Positions 7,110 to 15,918 are shown, counted from the stretch's first letter. The stretch is 64,000 bases of DNA from an uncultured Campylobacter sp. (GCF_947255105.1 NZ_CAMYFP010000006.1:1-64000); one strand, 5' to 3'. Numbers and translations: made by a program. Notes: generated by a model from the sequence alone, not told the origin.

Positions 7110-7973
7110 ATGATAAAAAGTAGGGCTCCTATAGTAGCAGCTGTTGCTGCAAGTTTGCTTGCAATGTTTAAGTTTAGCGTTGGTTTTTTGAGTGGCTCTA
7201 TCTCTATTTTGGCCTCTGCAATCGACTCACTGCTTGACTCTTTTATCTCGGTCATTAATTTTTTTGCCCTTAAAAAATCAAACGATAGTCCAAATAGAGA
7301 GTTTAACTATGGTTTTGGGAAGATTGAGGGCTTGGTGGCGCTTTTTGAGGGACTGTTTATTGCAAGTGTTGGAGTTTTTCTCATCTACAAAAGTATTGAA
7401 AAGCTCTTTATTGTGGAGAGTTACTTAAATTTTGATATTGCTATTGCTGTTATGCTTGTCTCGATTTTTACCACTATTTTTCTCATTTGGTATCTGTCAA
7501 AAGAGGCAAAGCGTACCAACTCGCTCATCATCAAGTCAGACCTGCTTCACTACAAAAGCGATTTTATCGCAAATGCTGGCATTATCTTTGCTCTTGTTGC
7601 CATTAAAATAACTGGATATGAGATGATTGACTCTGGAGTTGGAATTTTGATTGGTTTTTATATTATTTATAGCGCTTATGAACTTGCAAATAGCGGTATC
7701 TCAACACTTCTTGATAGGGCTATAGAGGATGAAGTTATAGACAAAATAAAGCAGATGATAGGCGAAATTAGCCCCATAAAGAGCTTTCACGATCTAAAAA
7801 GCAGAAAAGTTGTAAATGACTATTTTTTAAGCCTCCATCTTGTCTTTTCGCCCGATATCAGACTTCAAGATGCTCACGATATTGGCGATAAGCTTGAGGG
7901 ACTTATAAGGGATAAATTTAGCGATAAAAAATGGTTTTTTGAGATACATTTTGACCCTAGAGAGGACCTTTAA
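7110..7973 (+). CDS. Cation diffusion facilitator (FieF-type divalent metal/proton antiporter)
   Basis: This 287-residue inner-membrane protein has six predicted membrane helices and a C-terminal cytoplasmic domain (about residues 205-287). The metal site of the family is present: D39 and D43 in helix 2 (SAIDSLLDSF) and H147 and D151 in helix 5 (LLHYKSDF), equivalent to D45, D49, H153 and D157 of E. coli FieF. Such proteins export Fe2+, Zn2+ or related ions against protons. The D-D-H-D pattern fits FieF better than zinc-specific ZitB (H-D-H-D). A possible Fur box upstream supports, but does not prove, iron as substrate. Confidence 0.88.
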   Translation: MIKSRAPIVAAVAASLLAMFKFSVGFLSGSISILASAIDSLLDSFISVINFFALKKSNDSPNREFNYGFGKIEGLVALFEGLFIASVGVFLIYKSIEKLFIVESYLNFDIAIAVMLVSIFTTIFLIWYLSKEAKRTNSLIIKSDLLHYKSDFIANAGIIFALVAIKITGYEMIDSGVGILIGFYIIYSAYELANSGISTLLDRAIEDEVIDKIKQMIGEISPIKSFHDLKSRKVVNDYFLSLHLVFSPDIRLQDAHDIGDKLEGLIRDKFSDKKWFFEIHFDPREDL

Positions 7974-7977
7974 ATTT

Positions 7978-7985
7978 GATATAAT
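7978..7985 (+). promoter_or_regulatory. -10 element of the aguB promoter
   Basis: GATATAAT fits the Campylobacter sigma-70 -10 box. It begins just after the stop of the exporter gene and 29 bases before the aguB ATG, leaving a short leader with AAAGGAG. The gene can thus be transcribed independently of the exporter. Confidence 0.5.
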
Positions 7986-8006
7986 CTCTTTAAAAAAGGA
8001 GTTGAT

Positions 8007-8888
8007 ATGAAAGATAGATTAAAGGTTGGGCTAATCTCTCACGCTTTTTTAAAGGATAAAAAAAGTACCATTGAAAAAACACTCTCTCTTATAGAAAATG
8101 CAGCAAAAGAGGGTGCTAAGCTTATTGTGCTTCAAGAGCTTCATCAAAGTGCCTATTTTTGTCAAAGCGAAGATGTTGAGCTTTTTGAGCTTGCAAATGA
8201 GATTGAAAAAGATATCGCTTTTTGGAGCGGTGTTGCAAAGAAAAATGGTGTAGTTTTGGTAACTTCACTTTTTGAGAAAAGAGCTGCTGGGCTCTATCAC
8301 AACACTGCCTATGTCTTTGAAAAAGATGGCTCAATGGCTGGCAAATATCGCAAAATGCACATACCTGATGATCCAAATTTTTATGAGAAGTTTTATTTTA
8401 CGCCGGGGGACTTGGGCTTTGGTGCTATTGATACTAGTGTTGGTAGGCTTGGCGTGCTTGTTTGTTGGGATCAATGGTATCCAGAGGCAGCAAGACTTAT
8501 AGCTTTAAATGGAGCAGAAATTCTCATCTATCCAACTGCTATTGGTTGGTTTGATAGTGATAGCGACGATGAGAAATCTCGCCAACTAGAGGCTTGGGTT
8601 GCTGTGCAAAGAGGTCATGCGGTTGCCAACTGCGTTCCTGTTGTTACAGTCAATAGAGTTGGTTTTGAAAAGGCGCCTGCTAGAGATGGTGGGATTAGGT
8701 TTTGGGGTAATAGCTTTGTTTTTGGGCCGCAAGGTGAAGAGCTGTTTCGCTCAAACTCTACAGATGAGCTAAGCAGCGTTGTGGAGATTGACCTAAAAAG
8801 ATGTGAAGAGGTTAGGAGATGGTGGCCGTTTTTAAGAGATAGGAGAGTTGATGCCTATCAAAATCTCTTGAAAAGATATGTAGATTAG
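8007..8888 (+). CDS. aguB: N-carbamoylputrescine amidase
   Basis: This 293-residue nitrilase-superfamily enzyme hydrolyses N-carbamoylputrescine to putrescine, CO2 and ammonia, the last step of the agmatine route to polyamines. The catalytic triad is complete: E44 (VLQELHQSAYF), K116 (YRKMHIPDDP) and C153 (LVCWDQWYPE). Length and the DPNFYEKFYFTPGD stretch match the AguB subfamily rather than generic amidases. The usual partner, agmatine deiminase (aguA), is not in the window. A ribosome-binding site (AAAAGGAG) supports the ATG, and a hairpin ends the unit. Confidence 0.93.
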   Translation: MKDRLKVGLISHAFLKDKKSTIEKTLSLIENAAKEGAKLIVLQELHQSAYFCQSEDVELFELANEIEKDIAFWSGVAKKNGVVLVTSLFEKRAAGLYHNTAYVFEKDGSMAGKYRKMHIPDDPNFYEKFYFTPGDLGFGAIDTSVGRLGVLVCWDQWYPEAARLIALNGAEILIYPTAIGWFDSDSDDEKSRQLEAWVAVQRGHAVANCVPVVTVNRVGFEKAPARDGGIRFWGNSFVFGPQGEELFRSNSTDELSSVVEIDLKRCEEVRRWWPFLRDRRVDAYQNLLKRYVD

Positions 8889-8912
8889 CTCTAAATTTGG
8901 AAATTTGGAGCT
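8887..8912 (+). terminator. Intrinsic terminator of aguB
   Basis: AGCTCTAAATTT pairs with AAATTTGGAGCT around a GG centre, with one U-G wobble. The hairpin overlaps the aguB stop codon and is followed by a T-containing AT-rich run. Confidence 0.55.
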
Positions 8913-9000
8913 TTGATATATCAGCTGTTTATCGCTCTTTGGCTTTTAAAACTATCATTTTTCATGCTTAAATTTAGCTCCTTTTGTTAAATTAAAAGAT

Positions 9001-9126
9001 ATGAAATTTAGGCGATTTAGAGTTAGAGATGTTGAAATTTATGAATATTACTAAAAATACTTTAATGAAAGTATAAGCCAAATGGGGCTTTTGCTCTATG
9101 GTATAATAGACGAGTTACCTTATTAA
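9001..9126 (+). pseudogene. Remnant of a small gene with an in-frame stop
   Basis: From an ATG at 9001 the frame encodes MKFRRFRVRDVEIYEYY, meets a TAA at 9052, and continues in the same frame with KYFNESISQMGLLLYGIIDE before TAA at 9124. One point mutation would explain the break. The family is unknown, and chance open frame is possible at this length. Confidence 0.3.
9102..9107 (+). promoter_or_regulatory. -10 element for the small membrane protein gene
   Basis: TATAAT preceded by G lies 38 bases upstream of the TTG start at 9145. It is the only good -10 match in this gap. Confidence 0.4.
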
Positions 9127-9144
9127 ATACTTTAAGGATACAAA

Positions 9145-9315
9145 TTGAAAAATATAACATTCAGAATAATATTACTAATTATTTCAGTTATAATCGTATA
9201 TTTAACCATACCTAGTAGCAATATCGAAACTTTTTATTCAGAAATGAAGCTTTTTATTGGTGCTATTTGCATCTCTATTTTAATAGCCTTACAAGCTAAT
9301 GATTTTAACAATTAA
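9145..9315 (+). CDS. Small two-helix membrane protein (56 residues, TTG start)
   Basis: The frame reads MKNITFRIILLIISVIIVYL, then a short polar stretch (TIPSSNIETFYSEMK), then LFIGAICISILIALQANDFN. That gives two hydrophobic segments joined by a polar loop, typical of tiny inner-membrane proteins. An AAGGA ribosome-binding site sits six bases before the TTG, and TATAAT lies upstream. No family is recognised. The 165 bases after it (to 9480) hold nothing I can identify. Confidence 0.5.
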   Translation: MKNITFRIILLIISVIIVYLTIPSSNIETFYSEMKLFIGAICISILIALQANDFNN

Positions 9316-9480
9316 TTTTTCACTACCACTTAATCCACCTAGCTTTTAAAACTTTTTCTAATTTTAATACAAATTTAAAATCTACATTACAAAAAAGATG
9401 AAAATGTAGTGTTTAAAAGGGATTTTTTTACAGTCCTGTCAATAAGATAGAAGTCAAAGAGCTTTTATCTACCAATAAAA

Positions 9481-9717
9481 TTAAAGCCCCATAATAAGGA
9501 CTTTAACAACAATTATAATACAAACTACACCCAATAAAAGGCAATAGTTTCTGTTTTGAGAGATAAAATAGTGCGGCTCAAAAATAATTATGTAAGAATA
9601 GGCACATAAAACTAAAACCAATCTAGCTTTTAAGGGACTATTTCCAAATTTTATGGCAATAATAGAGTATAAAATGATAAAAATATTAAAAATAAGAGTC
9701 CAAAAACCATATCTCAC
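9481..9717 (-). CDS. Small membrane protein (78 residues, GTG start)
   Basis: Three hydrophobic segments are visible: FWTLIFNIFIILYSIIAI, LVLVLCAYSYIIIF and YCLLLGVVCIIIVVKVLIMG. The GTG start at 9715-9717 has AAAAAGG seven bases upstream. There is no recognisable domain. It lies opposite the 56-residue membrane protein, the two genes facing each other across a 165-base gap, and the pair may be a lineage-specific gene set. Function unknown. Confidence 0.5.
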   Translation of the reverse strand: MRYGFWTLIFNIFIILYSIIAIKFGNSPLKARLVLVLCAYSYIIIFEPHYFISQNRNYCLLLGVVCIIIVVKVLIMGL

Positions 9718-9895
9718 AAAACAACCTTTTTAAAAACTAACAAAGCCTATATAAAACTTTTTCTAACTCATAACTCTTTTATCTATCAACTAAAAAGCAC
9801 CTTAATATCTCATTTTGTAAATGTCTATTCAAATGAGCTAGGGTAATTAACTTACTTTTTAACCTAGTCAAATGAGATGTTAAATTTCAAAATAG

Positions 9896-11230
9896 CTATA
9901 AAAGACGTTTGCTCTGCCACTTTTTGTTTCGCCATCTAACTGTATTTGCTAGCCCTCTTAAAAACTCATCAGCACAAAAACCAAGCCAAACTCCAACTAT
10001 GCCATATCCAAGATAGATACCCAAAAACCAGCCAAGCGGAATGGAGACTCCCCACATAAAAATAATTCCCATCGTAAATGGAAACTTAGCATCACCGCTT
10101 GCACGTAGTGAGTTTACCATGATGATGTTAAGTGCTCTTGATGGTTCCAAAAAAAGTGAGATGACAAAAAGCGGCAGCATGATACTTTTTAAGTTCTCAT
10201 CAAGACTTAACTCTTGCATGATAAAGTCTTTGGCAAGAAAGACTAAAAAAACTAAAAAGATAGTTGCGATAACGCCTATTTTTAGGCTCTTAAGTCCTCT
10301 TAAATATGCAGCTTGAAGCTTGCCCTTGCCAACTAGCCTTGCCACTATCACCTCATTTGCAATACTTAAAGAGGTTGATAGAAAAAATATCGCTGATGAG
10401 ATGTAAAAGTAGATGGTCTGCACTGTAAGACTCTCTTTACCCATACTTGCAACAAAGCTAAAAGCTACCATATATTGCCCCATCCATAGCAGATTTTCTG
10501 CTGCACTTGGCACACCGATAGAGAGAATTTTTTGAATTGTTGTCAATCTACAGCGAAAGAAAAGTTTAAGATAGAGCGGGATTTTTACTATCTTTATAAG
10601 CACAAAAAAGATTAGCACAATACCAAAAATGCGACCTATAATGGTAGAGTAAGCCACACCTTTAAGCCCAAGATAGGGCAGCCCAAATGGCTCAAAAAGC
10701 ACTAGATAGTTTATGATAAGTGTAACTACGTTCATAGATATTGCAATCGTCATCATGCTAGTTGCGTGGTTATAAACTCGTATTATAGTTGCTGTTACAA
10801 TGGCGATGGCGTCTATTATAAATGTTATTGAGATGATGTGTAGATAGTCATAGCTATCATTTAGTGCCTCATTTGGAACTTGCAAAAGCTCCAAAATCCT
10901 ATTCGTAAAGAAAAAGACCAAAGAGCCACAAATAAGCCCTACAATGGCATTTAGTGTGATACTTGTATGAGTTGCTCTAATGGCAAGAAGTTCTTTTTTT
11001 GCACCAATTGCTTGAGCAACTACCACAGAACAGCCTATGGCTAAAAAGTTGCAAATAGTCGTAAAGAGCGAAAAGACTTGATTGCCAGCGCCCATTGCAC
11101 CTACTAAATTTACATCTATTTTGCTAATCATATAGATATTGATAAATATAGTAAGAAGCCGAAGCATCATATCTATATAGGTTGGCATAAAAAGCCCAAA
11201 AAGCGTGACTTTGTCTCTGTTTTGTCTCAT
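9896..11230 (-). CDS. MATE-family multidrug/Na+ antiporter
   Basis: This 444-residue protein has about 12 hydrophobic segments in the two six-helix halves of the MATE fold (first half to about residue 215, second from about 240). MATE proteins of the NorM/DinF type expel cationic drugs and toxic metabolites in exchange for Na+ or H+; the substrate cannot be read from sequence. Its ATG overlaps the stop of the upstream DNA methyltransferase (TCAT at 11227-11230 on the plus strand), so the two are co-translated. That pairing is odd functionally and probably reflects operon packing. Length is normal and the gene looks intact. Confidence 0.88.
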   Translation of the reverse strand: MRQNRDKVTLFGLFMPTYIDMMLRLLTIFINIYMISKIDVNLVGAMGAGNQVFSLFTTICNFLAIGCSVVVAQAIGAKKELLAIRATHTSITLNAIVGLICGSLVFFFTNRILELLQVPNEALNDSYDYLHIISITFIIDAIAIVTATIIRVYNHATSMMTIAISMNVVTLIINYLVLFEPFGLPYLGLKGVAYSTIIGRIFGIVLIFFVLIKIVKIPLYLKLFFRCRLTTIQKILSIGVPSAAENLLWMGQYMVAFSFVASMGKESLTVQTIYFYISSAIFFLSTSLSIANEVIVARLVGKGKLQAAYLRGLKSLKIGVIATIFLVFLVFLAKDFIMQELSLDENLKSIMLPLFVISLFLEPSRALNIIMVNSLRASGDAKFPFTMGIIFMWGVSIPLGWFLGIYLGYGIVGVWLGFCADEFLRGLANTVRWRNKKWQSKRLL

Positions 11231-12315
11231 GATTTTTTGACTATGTAGAGCTGCTCTTTTATGTGTAGCGGTTGGCTGTTTAGATTTCTTGAGCCTCTAA
11301 AGGTGTTGTAGCGTTTTTCTATAAACTTAACCTCTCCAAATTTAACTAACTCCTTTAAAAACTCCTCTTTTTTGATAAAGCCTTCGCAGTTGTATGAGAT
11401 GAGGATGATTTTGGACCTTAAATTTGAGACAATTTCCAAAAGAGAGTCCTTTGCCTTTGCCTCTTTGTTAAATAAAGAGCGGTTCCAATCCTTTGTGATA
11501 CCAGAAACTTTTGAAATTTCCTTTGGCTCTTTGTAGTTTGCAATGATATTTAACATAAAGTAGTTTGAGCCATAAGGGTGCTGATTGTAGGGCGGATCTA
11601 GATAACAAACATCGGTATCTATCTGCTTTGATAAAGAGATGGCGTCTTTCTTTAGCACCTCAAATGGCAAAGAGAAATTGCTAAAAATAGGCTTTTGAAG
11701 CTCTATTGGCTTCATTATCCTTGAGAGAGCATTTTTTCCTCTGCCACCAAACTCGCCAACTCCATCTTTGTTTTTGTAAAAACCTTTGAAAACTCCGCTA
11801 GTATTGGTATGCACGCTTGCAAGATAGAGAAGTGGCGCTATAAAATAGACCTTTAGATCATTTGGTATAAATTTCTCTATATTTTGTCTAATAGTATCGA
11901 TAGCAAGGGCATTCTGGCGAGTATAAAAAACTCTCTCATCCTTTTTGATATCGCTATCGTTTTTTGGGGCATAGAGCTTTGAGATGAAGCCCTCTTTTAT
12001 CTCATCTTTGGCTCTTAATTTTTCAAAACAGAGCTCTATATTTTCTAAAAGCTCTTTTGTCTGGTTGCTAAGATAGCAGCGATTGATAACGGATGAATAC
12101 TCCTCTAGGTCATTTGCAACTATAAAATTTGAGTGTGCTTTTGCAAACCGTGAGACAATTCCAGAGCCACTGAAAAGATCGCAAAAGCTAAATTTATCCC
12201 TACCAAGCTCATTTTTTGCATAAAAAAAACCCTCATTTAAAAAGTCAAGCAAAGCCCTTTTGTTGCCAAGATAGGTGATGATTTGCTCTGTTAAATAGCT
12301 GCTATTTTCTTGCAT
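11227..12315 (-). CDS. Orphan D12-class N6-adenine DNA methyltransferase (possible CtsM type)
   Basis: The protein has D12-class motifs in the Dam-like order (numbered from the earlier TTG at 12321): TYLGNKRALLDF at 17-28, SAM-binding CDLFSGSGIVSRFAK at 47-61 and catalytic DPPY at 242-245. No restriction gene adjoins it, so it is an orphan. In C. jejuni an orphan adenine methyltransferase, CtsM, marks RAATTY and makes DNA acceptable for natural transformation; this gene is a candidate equivalent, but I cannot confirm orthology. I prefer the ATG at 12315 to the TTG at 12321, giving 362 residues; neither has a strong ribosome-binding site. Its end overlaps the MATE gene. Confidence 0.82.
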   Translation of the reverse strand: MQENSSYLTEQIITYLGNKRALLDFLNEGFFYAKNELGRDKFSFCDLFSGSGIVSRFAKAHSNFIVANDLEEYSSVINRCYLSNQTKELLENIELCFEKLRAKDEIKEGFISKLYAPKNDSDIKKDERVFYTRQNALAIDTIRQNIEKFIPNDLKVYFIAPLLYLASVHTNTSGVFKGFYKNKDGVGEFGGRGKNALSRIMKPIELQKPIFSNFSLPFEVLKKDAISLSKQIDTDVCYLDPPYNQHPYGSNYFMLNIIANYKEPKEISKVSGITKDWNRSLFNKEAKAKDSLLEIVSNLRSKIILISYNCEGFIKKEEFLKELVKFGEVKFIEKRYNTFRGSRNLNSQPLHIKEQLYIVKKS

Positions 12316-12326
12316 CGCCAATCAAG

Positions 12327-12896
12327 CTAAGATTTTATTGCACAATTTACAAAAGAGATGATAAACTCCAAGCTACTATCTATACCGCACTTTGAAGTAT
12401 CGATGCTTAGGTTATAAAATTTAGCTTTTCCCCACTCTTCTCCTGTGTAGTAGCGATTGAATGAGGCTCTTTGGCTATCTTTTCTATTCATATACTCTAT
12501 GGCTTCCTCTTTTGAGTAGCCTTGAGCCTCCAATCTTTGTAGCTTAAAGTCAAAGTTAGCATGCAAAAAAACAGAGACAAAGTCGGCTCTTTGCCTTAAA
12601 AAGTAGTTTGCAGCTCTTCCAAGTATGACAAAACTACCTCTTCTTGCCAACTCTTCAAATACCATAGCTACAATTTGCTGATTTTTTGAAACCACTTCAT
12701 TTTTGGCAATCGCTTGTAGCAGTGTATTTGCAGGTTTTTCGTTGCAAAAGCTATAGACCTCTTCAAAAAAGCCCATCTCATCGGCTGTAATTATAAGTTT
12801 TTGTTGTGTAACATACTCAAGATTTAATCTTTTTGAAAGCTTTAAAGCCATCTCTCTACCGCCGCTTCCAGCCTCTCGTCCTATTGAGATTATCAT
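12327..12896 (-). CDS. Cytidylate-kinase-like P-loop protein
   Basis: This 189-residue protein begins IISIGREAGSGGREMALKLS, the P-loop of the cytidylate-kinase-like family (Cytidylate_kin2), and continues with FVILGRAANYFLRQ and RKDSQRASFNRYYTG, also typical of that family. These proteins are probably nucleotide kinases, but are distinct from the essential Cmk and their substrates are mostly unknown. It sits between lrgB and the DNA methyltransferase, all on the minus strand with short gaps, suggesting one transcript. Confidence 0.8.
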   Translation of the reverse strand: MIISIGREAGSGGREMALKLSKRLNLEYVTQQKLIITADEMGFFEEVYSFCNEKPANTLLQAIAKNEVVSKNQQIVAMVFEELARRGSFVILGRAANYFLRQRADFVSVFLHANFDFKLQRLEAQGYSKEEAIEYMNRKDSQRASFNRYYTGEEWGKAKFYNLSIDTSKCGIDSSLEFIISFVNCAIKS

Positions 12897-12905
12897 AACT
12901 TCTCC

Positions 12906-13598
12906 TTATAAAAAGTTTGCAAAAATAGATGCGCCAACTACAGTAAATAGTCCTGTAACTGCAATTGCAAGTGAGCTCATAGCACCTTCAACATCGCCAA
13001 GTTCGATAGCCTTTGCCGTTCCGATGGCGTGAGATGCACAACCTATGGCTATTCCTTTGGCTATAGGCTTATTTATCCTAAATATCTTAAACAGACTCTC
13101 AGCCATAATTCCACCAAGTATTCCAGTGGCGACAATTACAGCAACACTTATTGTGACAACTCCGCCAAGTTGCTCGCTGATGCCTATACCAATAGCGGTA
13201 GTAACGGACTTTGGAAGAAGTGTGACATATAGTTCGTGGTTTAGTCCAAAGAGTAGTGAGAGCAATAAAACTGAGCCAAGACCGGCTATTACTCCGCCAA
13301 TTAGCCCTGCAAAAATCGCTTGATAGTTGTGTTTTAAAAGATCTAATTGCTCATAAAGTGGCACAGCTAGACAGACTGTTACTGGCGTTAGAAAATAGCT
13401 TATGTAGGTTGAGTTTTGTTTGTAGTTCTCATACGGAATTTTAAGCACAATCAAAACAACAATAACCAAAACTATAGATATTAAAAGTGGATTGAAAATG
13501 GCAAATTTAACTCTTTTTTTGATGATTAGTCCAATTTGATAGCAAAAAAGGGAGAGAAAAACTGCAAAAAATGATGAATGAAGTAAAAGCTCTTTCAC
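12906..13598 (-). CDS. lrgB: LrgB-family inner-membrane protein
   Basis: This 230-residue protein has at least six hydrophobic segments and the conserved LrgB stretches LLPKSVTTAIGIGISEQLGG and IGCASHAIGTAKAIE. LrgB/CidB partners the small LrgA/CidA protein; the pair has been linked to murein hydrolase control and, more recently, to carboxylate (pyruvate/glycolate) transport. Its ATG overlaps the lrgA stop by four bases. A role in this organism is not indicated by neighbours. Confidence 0.88.
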   Translation of the reverse strand: MKELLLHSSFFAVFLSLFCYQIGLIIKKRVKFAIFNPLLISIVLVIVVLIVLKIPYENYKQNSTYISYFLTPVTVCLAVPLYEQLDLLKHNYQAIFAGLIGGVIAGLGSVLLLSLLFGLNHELYVTLLPKSVTTAIGIGISEQLGGVVTISVAVIVATGILGGIMAESLFKIFRINKPIAKGIAIGCASHAIGTAKAIELGDVEGAMSSLAIAVTGLFTVVGASIFANFL

Positions 13599-13984
13599 TC
13601 TTCGACCCTCTCTTCCAACATCTGCTTTTTGATTTTTTTCATATTTATCTCATATATTTTTTGAGTTATTAGTCCGGTTACTACGATAACTGATATGGTT
13701 GAAAGCACTGTTATTGTAACAATTGCAACGATATTTTGCTCAACTTGCGCCCAAGCTGCCATAAGTCCAACGCCGGCTGGTATAAAGATAACTGGCATAA
13801 TTTCGATAAAAAACAAAACACTCTCTTTTATTTGCGAAACCTTCAAAACCTTAAAATAGAGAAGTAAGAACATAAGTATTAGCCCAAAAACGCTAGCTGG
13901 TAACTTACCAGGAAGTAGGGCACTCAAAAGTTCTGCAACAAAAGAGATAGCAAATATAATGGTTACTTGTTTTAGATATTTCAT
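13595..13984 (-). CDS. lrgA: LrgA/CidA-family holin-like membrane protein
   Basis: This 129-residue protein has four hydrophobic segments and the family hallmarks ALLPGKLPASVFGLILMFLL and EIMPVIFIPAGVGLMA. It forms the small partner of LrgB, whose gene overlaps its 3' end. I take the ATG at 13984 over the TTG at 13987, because GGAGG lies just upstream. The gene begins the minus-strand run toward the MATE gene and is divergent from cutA. Confidence 0.87.
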   Translation of the reverse strand: MKYLKQVTIIFAISFVAELLSALLPGKLPASVFGLILMFLLLYFKVLKVSQIKESVLFFIEIMPVIFIPAGVGLMAAWAQVEQNIVAIVTITVLSTISVIVVTGLITQKIYEINMKKIKKQMLEERVEE

Positions 13985-14110
13985 CAAGCCTCCTTTTTCT
14001 GTAGTGTAGTTAAATTTAGATAAATTTATAGTAAATAAAGAGCTATTTTATTCTATCTTTACTCACTTTTCTACTGAAATTTAAAGTTTAAATTTAATAA
14101 AAAATGTTAC

Positions 14111-14116
14111 TATAAT
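14111..14116 (+). promoter_or_regulatory. -10 element upstream of cutA
   Basis: TATAAT preceded by TTAC lies about 64 bases before the cutA ATG, in the divergent gap between lrgA and cutA. It probably drives cutA-thrC-kdsB. Confidence 0.5.
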
Positions 14117-14179
14117 CAGATTTTTAATTAAAAATAGTTGAAATTTAGCCAAAGCTGCAACAAAATAAGAGGTGAGAGT

Positions 14180-14482
14180 ATGCTAATCATAACTACTACA
14201 AAAGATAAAAAAGAGGCAAAAAAGATTGCAAAAGGACTTCTTAAAAAGGAGCTTTGTGCCTGTGTTTCTCTCTTTGAGATAGAGAGTCTTTATAGATGGA
14301 ATGGCAAGATAAAAGATGAGAGCGAGTACCTTGTAGAGATAAAAACGAGCGATAAAAACTATAAAAAAGTAGAGAAATTTCTAAAAAAACAGCACTCTTA
14401 CAAAACTCCGCAAATTGTTGCTATAAAGCTAGATAAGATAGAAAAAAGATACAAAAAATGGCTAAAAAAGGAGAGCAGATGA
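14180..14482 (+). CDS. cutA: CutA1-family divalent cation tolerance protein
   Basis: This is a 100-residue trimeric ferredoxin-like protein of the CutA1 family. The order of conserved pieces is typical: TTTKDKKEAKKIA at the start, KKELCACVSLFEIESLYRWNGKI in the centre, then EYLVEIKTS and HSYKTPQIVAIKL. The family was named for copper tolerance, but its biochemical role is unsettled. I place the start at the ATG at 14180 (AAGAGGTGAG upstream) rather than the in-frame TTG at 14138. Its stop overlaps the thrC start. Confidence 0.88.
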   Translation: MLIITTTKDKKEAKKIAKGLLKKELCACVSLFEIESLYRWNGKIKDESEYLVEIKTSDKNYKKVEKFLKKQHSYKTPQIVAIKLDKIEKRYKKWLKKESR

Positions 14483-15918
14483 AACTAGTTAGTTCAAGAG
14501 ACGCCAGCCAAAAGGTAGGTTTTAAAGAGGCGATTTTAAACCCAAGTGCAAATTTTGGGGGGCTTTTTACTCCTAAAAAGTTGCCAAAACTAAAGGATAG
14601 TTTTTTTGCCAATCTTCCAAACTATAGTTATAAAGAGCTTGCAATGGAGATTATCAGGGCTTTTAAATTTGATATTGAAGATGAGATTTTTCAAAAAGCA
14701 CTTCTTAGATATGACAACTTTGAGACAGAACAACCACCGCTAAATTTGAAAAAAATAGGCAAAAATCTCTACATAAATGAGCTTTATCACGGCCCAACAA
14801 AGGCCTTTAAGGATATGGCGTTGCAGCCATTTAGCTCTATTGTTGATGATCTTGCAAAAAAAGAGGATAAAAAATATCTCATCATCTGTGCAACAAGTGG
14901 CGATACAGGTCCTGCAACTCTTAGCGCATTTGCAAACTCATCAAATGTAAAGGTTGCTTGCCTCTATCCAAAAGATGGTACAAGTTTGGTTCAAAGATTG
15001 CAAATGACAACTATTGATGCACCAAATTTAAACTCAATTGCCATTGAAGGAAACTTTGACGATGCACAAAGCGCACTTAAAGCTCTACTTGCAAATGAGG
15101 AGTTTAGAACCCAGCTTAAAGAGGCGGGGTACTACTTGACAGCTGCCAACTCAGTCAATTTTGGGCGAATTTTATTTCAAATCATCTATCACTTTTATGC
15201 CTATGCGTGGCTTTTGAAAAGTGGAGTTTTAAAGGAGGGAGAGAAATTTGACATCGTAGTTCCAAGTGGCAACTTTGGCAATGCACTTGGCGCTTACTAT
15301 GCCAAAAAAATGGGAGCAAAAATAGCAAAAATCAAAATAGCCTCCAACCAAAATGATGTCTTAACGCAGTTTTTTAATGAGGGCATTTATGATATAAGAG
15401 AGAGAAAGCTTCTAAAAACCATAAGTCCAGCGATGGATATCCTCATCTCATCAAACATTGAGCGACTTTTGTTTGATAGGCTTGGCGATAAAAAGTGCAA
15501 AGAACTTATGAAAAGTCTAAAAGATAAGAAGTTTTATAATGTGCCAAAAAAGGTCTTAAAGGGTTTTAGAGCAAAATATTGCAGCGATAAAGAGGCGGCA
15601 AAGTTTATAAAAAAACTCTCCGAAAAAAAGATTCTTATTGATCCTCACACAGCAACTTGCTTTAAATTTCAAGCAAAAAAGCGACCAACCATCATCACAT
15701 CTACAGCTCATTGGTCCAAATTTACACCATCTATGGTGATGGCTATCAAAAACAAAAAGTGCCTAGATGAGAAAAAAGAGATGTTTAAGTTGGAAAAAGA
15801 GTTTGGCGACGCTGTTCCAAGTGGAATCGCTGCTCTTTTTGACAGAAGTGAAATTCATAAAGATATTGCAACTACAGATGAATTAAAAGAGATGATTTTA
15901 AAGTGGGTGAGAAAATGA
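14479..15918 (+). CDS. thrC: Threonine synthase
   Basis: This 479-residue PLP enzyme converts O-phosphohomoserine to threonine. The PLP-lysine motif is GPTKAFKDMALQPF, and the phosphate-binding and nucleotide-like signatures ICATSGDTGPATLSAF and VVPSGNFGNALGAYYAKKM are intact. Length fits the long (Gram-negative) class. I use the ATG at 14479, which overlaps the cutA stop (ATGA) and has AAAAAGGAGAG upstream, not the ATG at 14458 inside cutA. The end overlaps kdsB in the same way, so cutA, thrC and kdsB form a tightly coupled operon of unrelated functions. Confidence 0.95.
   Translation: MKLVSSRDASQKVGFKEAILNPSANFGGLFTPKKLPKLKDSFFANLPNYSYKELAMEIIRAFKFDIEDEIFQKALLRYDNFETEQPPLNLKKIGKNLYINELYHGPTKAFKDMALQPFSSIVDDLAKKEDKKYLIICATSGDTGPATLSAFANSSNVKVACLYPKDGTSLVQRLQMTTIDAPNLNSIAIEGNFDDAQSALKALLANEEFRTQLKEAGYYLTAANSVNFGRILFQIIYHFYAYAWLLKSGVLKEGEKFDIVVPSGNFGNALGAYYAKKMGAKIAKIKIASNQNDVLTQFFNEGIYDIRERKLLKTISPAMDILISSNIERLLFDRLGDKKCKELMKSLKDKKFYNVPKKVLKGFRAKYCSDKEAAKFIKKLSEKKILIDPHTATCFKFQAKKRPTIITSTAHWSKFTPSMVMAIKNKKCLDEKKEMFKLEKEFGDAVPSGIAALFDRSEIHKDIATTDELKEMILKWVRK

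Noticed and set aside
8122..8376. Antisense reading frame inside aguB
   Set aside because: It is a low-quality shadow of a well-supported gene, with no ribosome-binding site and an unusual composition.
14138..14179. Upstream TTG start for cutA
   Set aside because: The ATG at 14180 has a good ribosome-binding site and matches the family N-terminus; the extension has no similarity.
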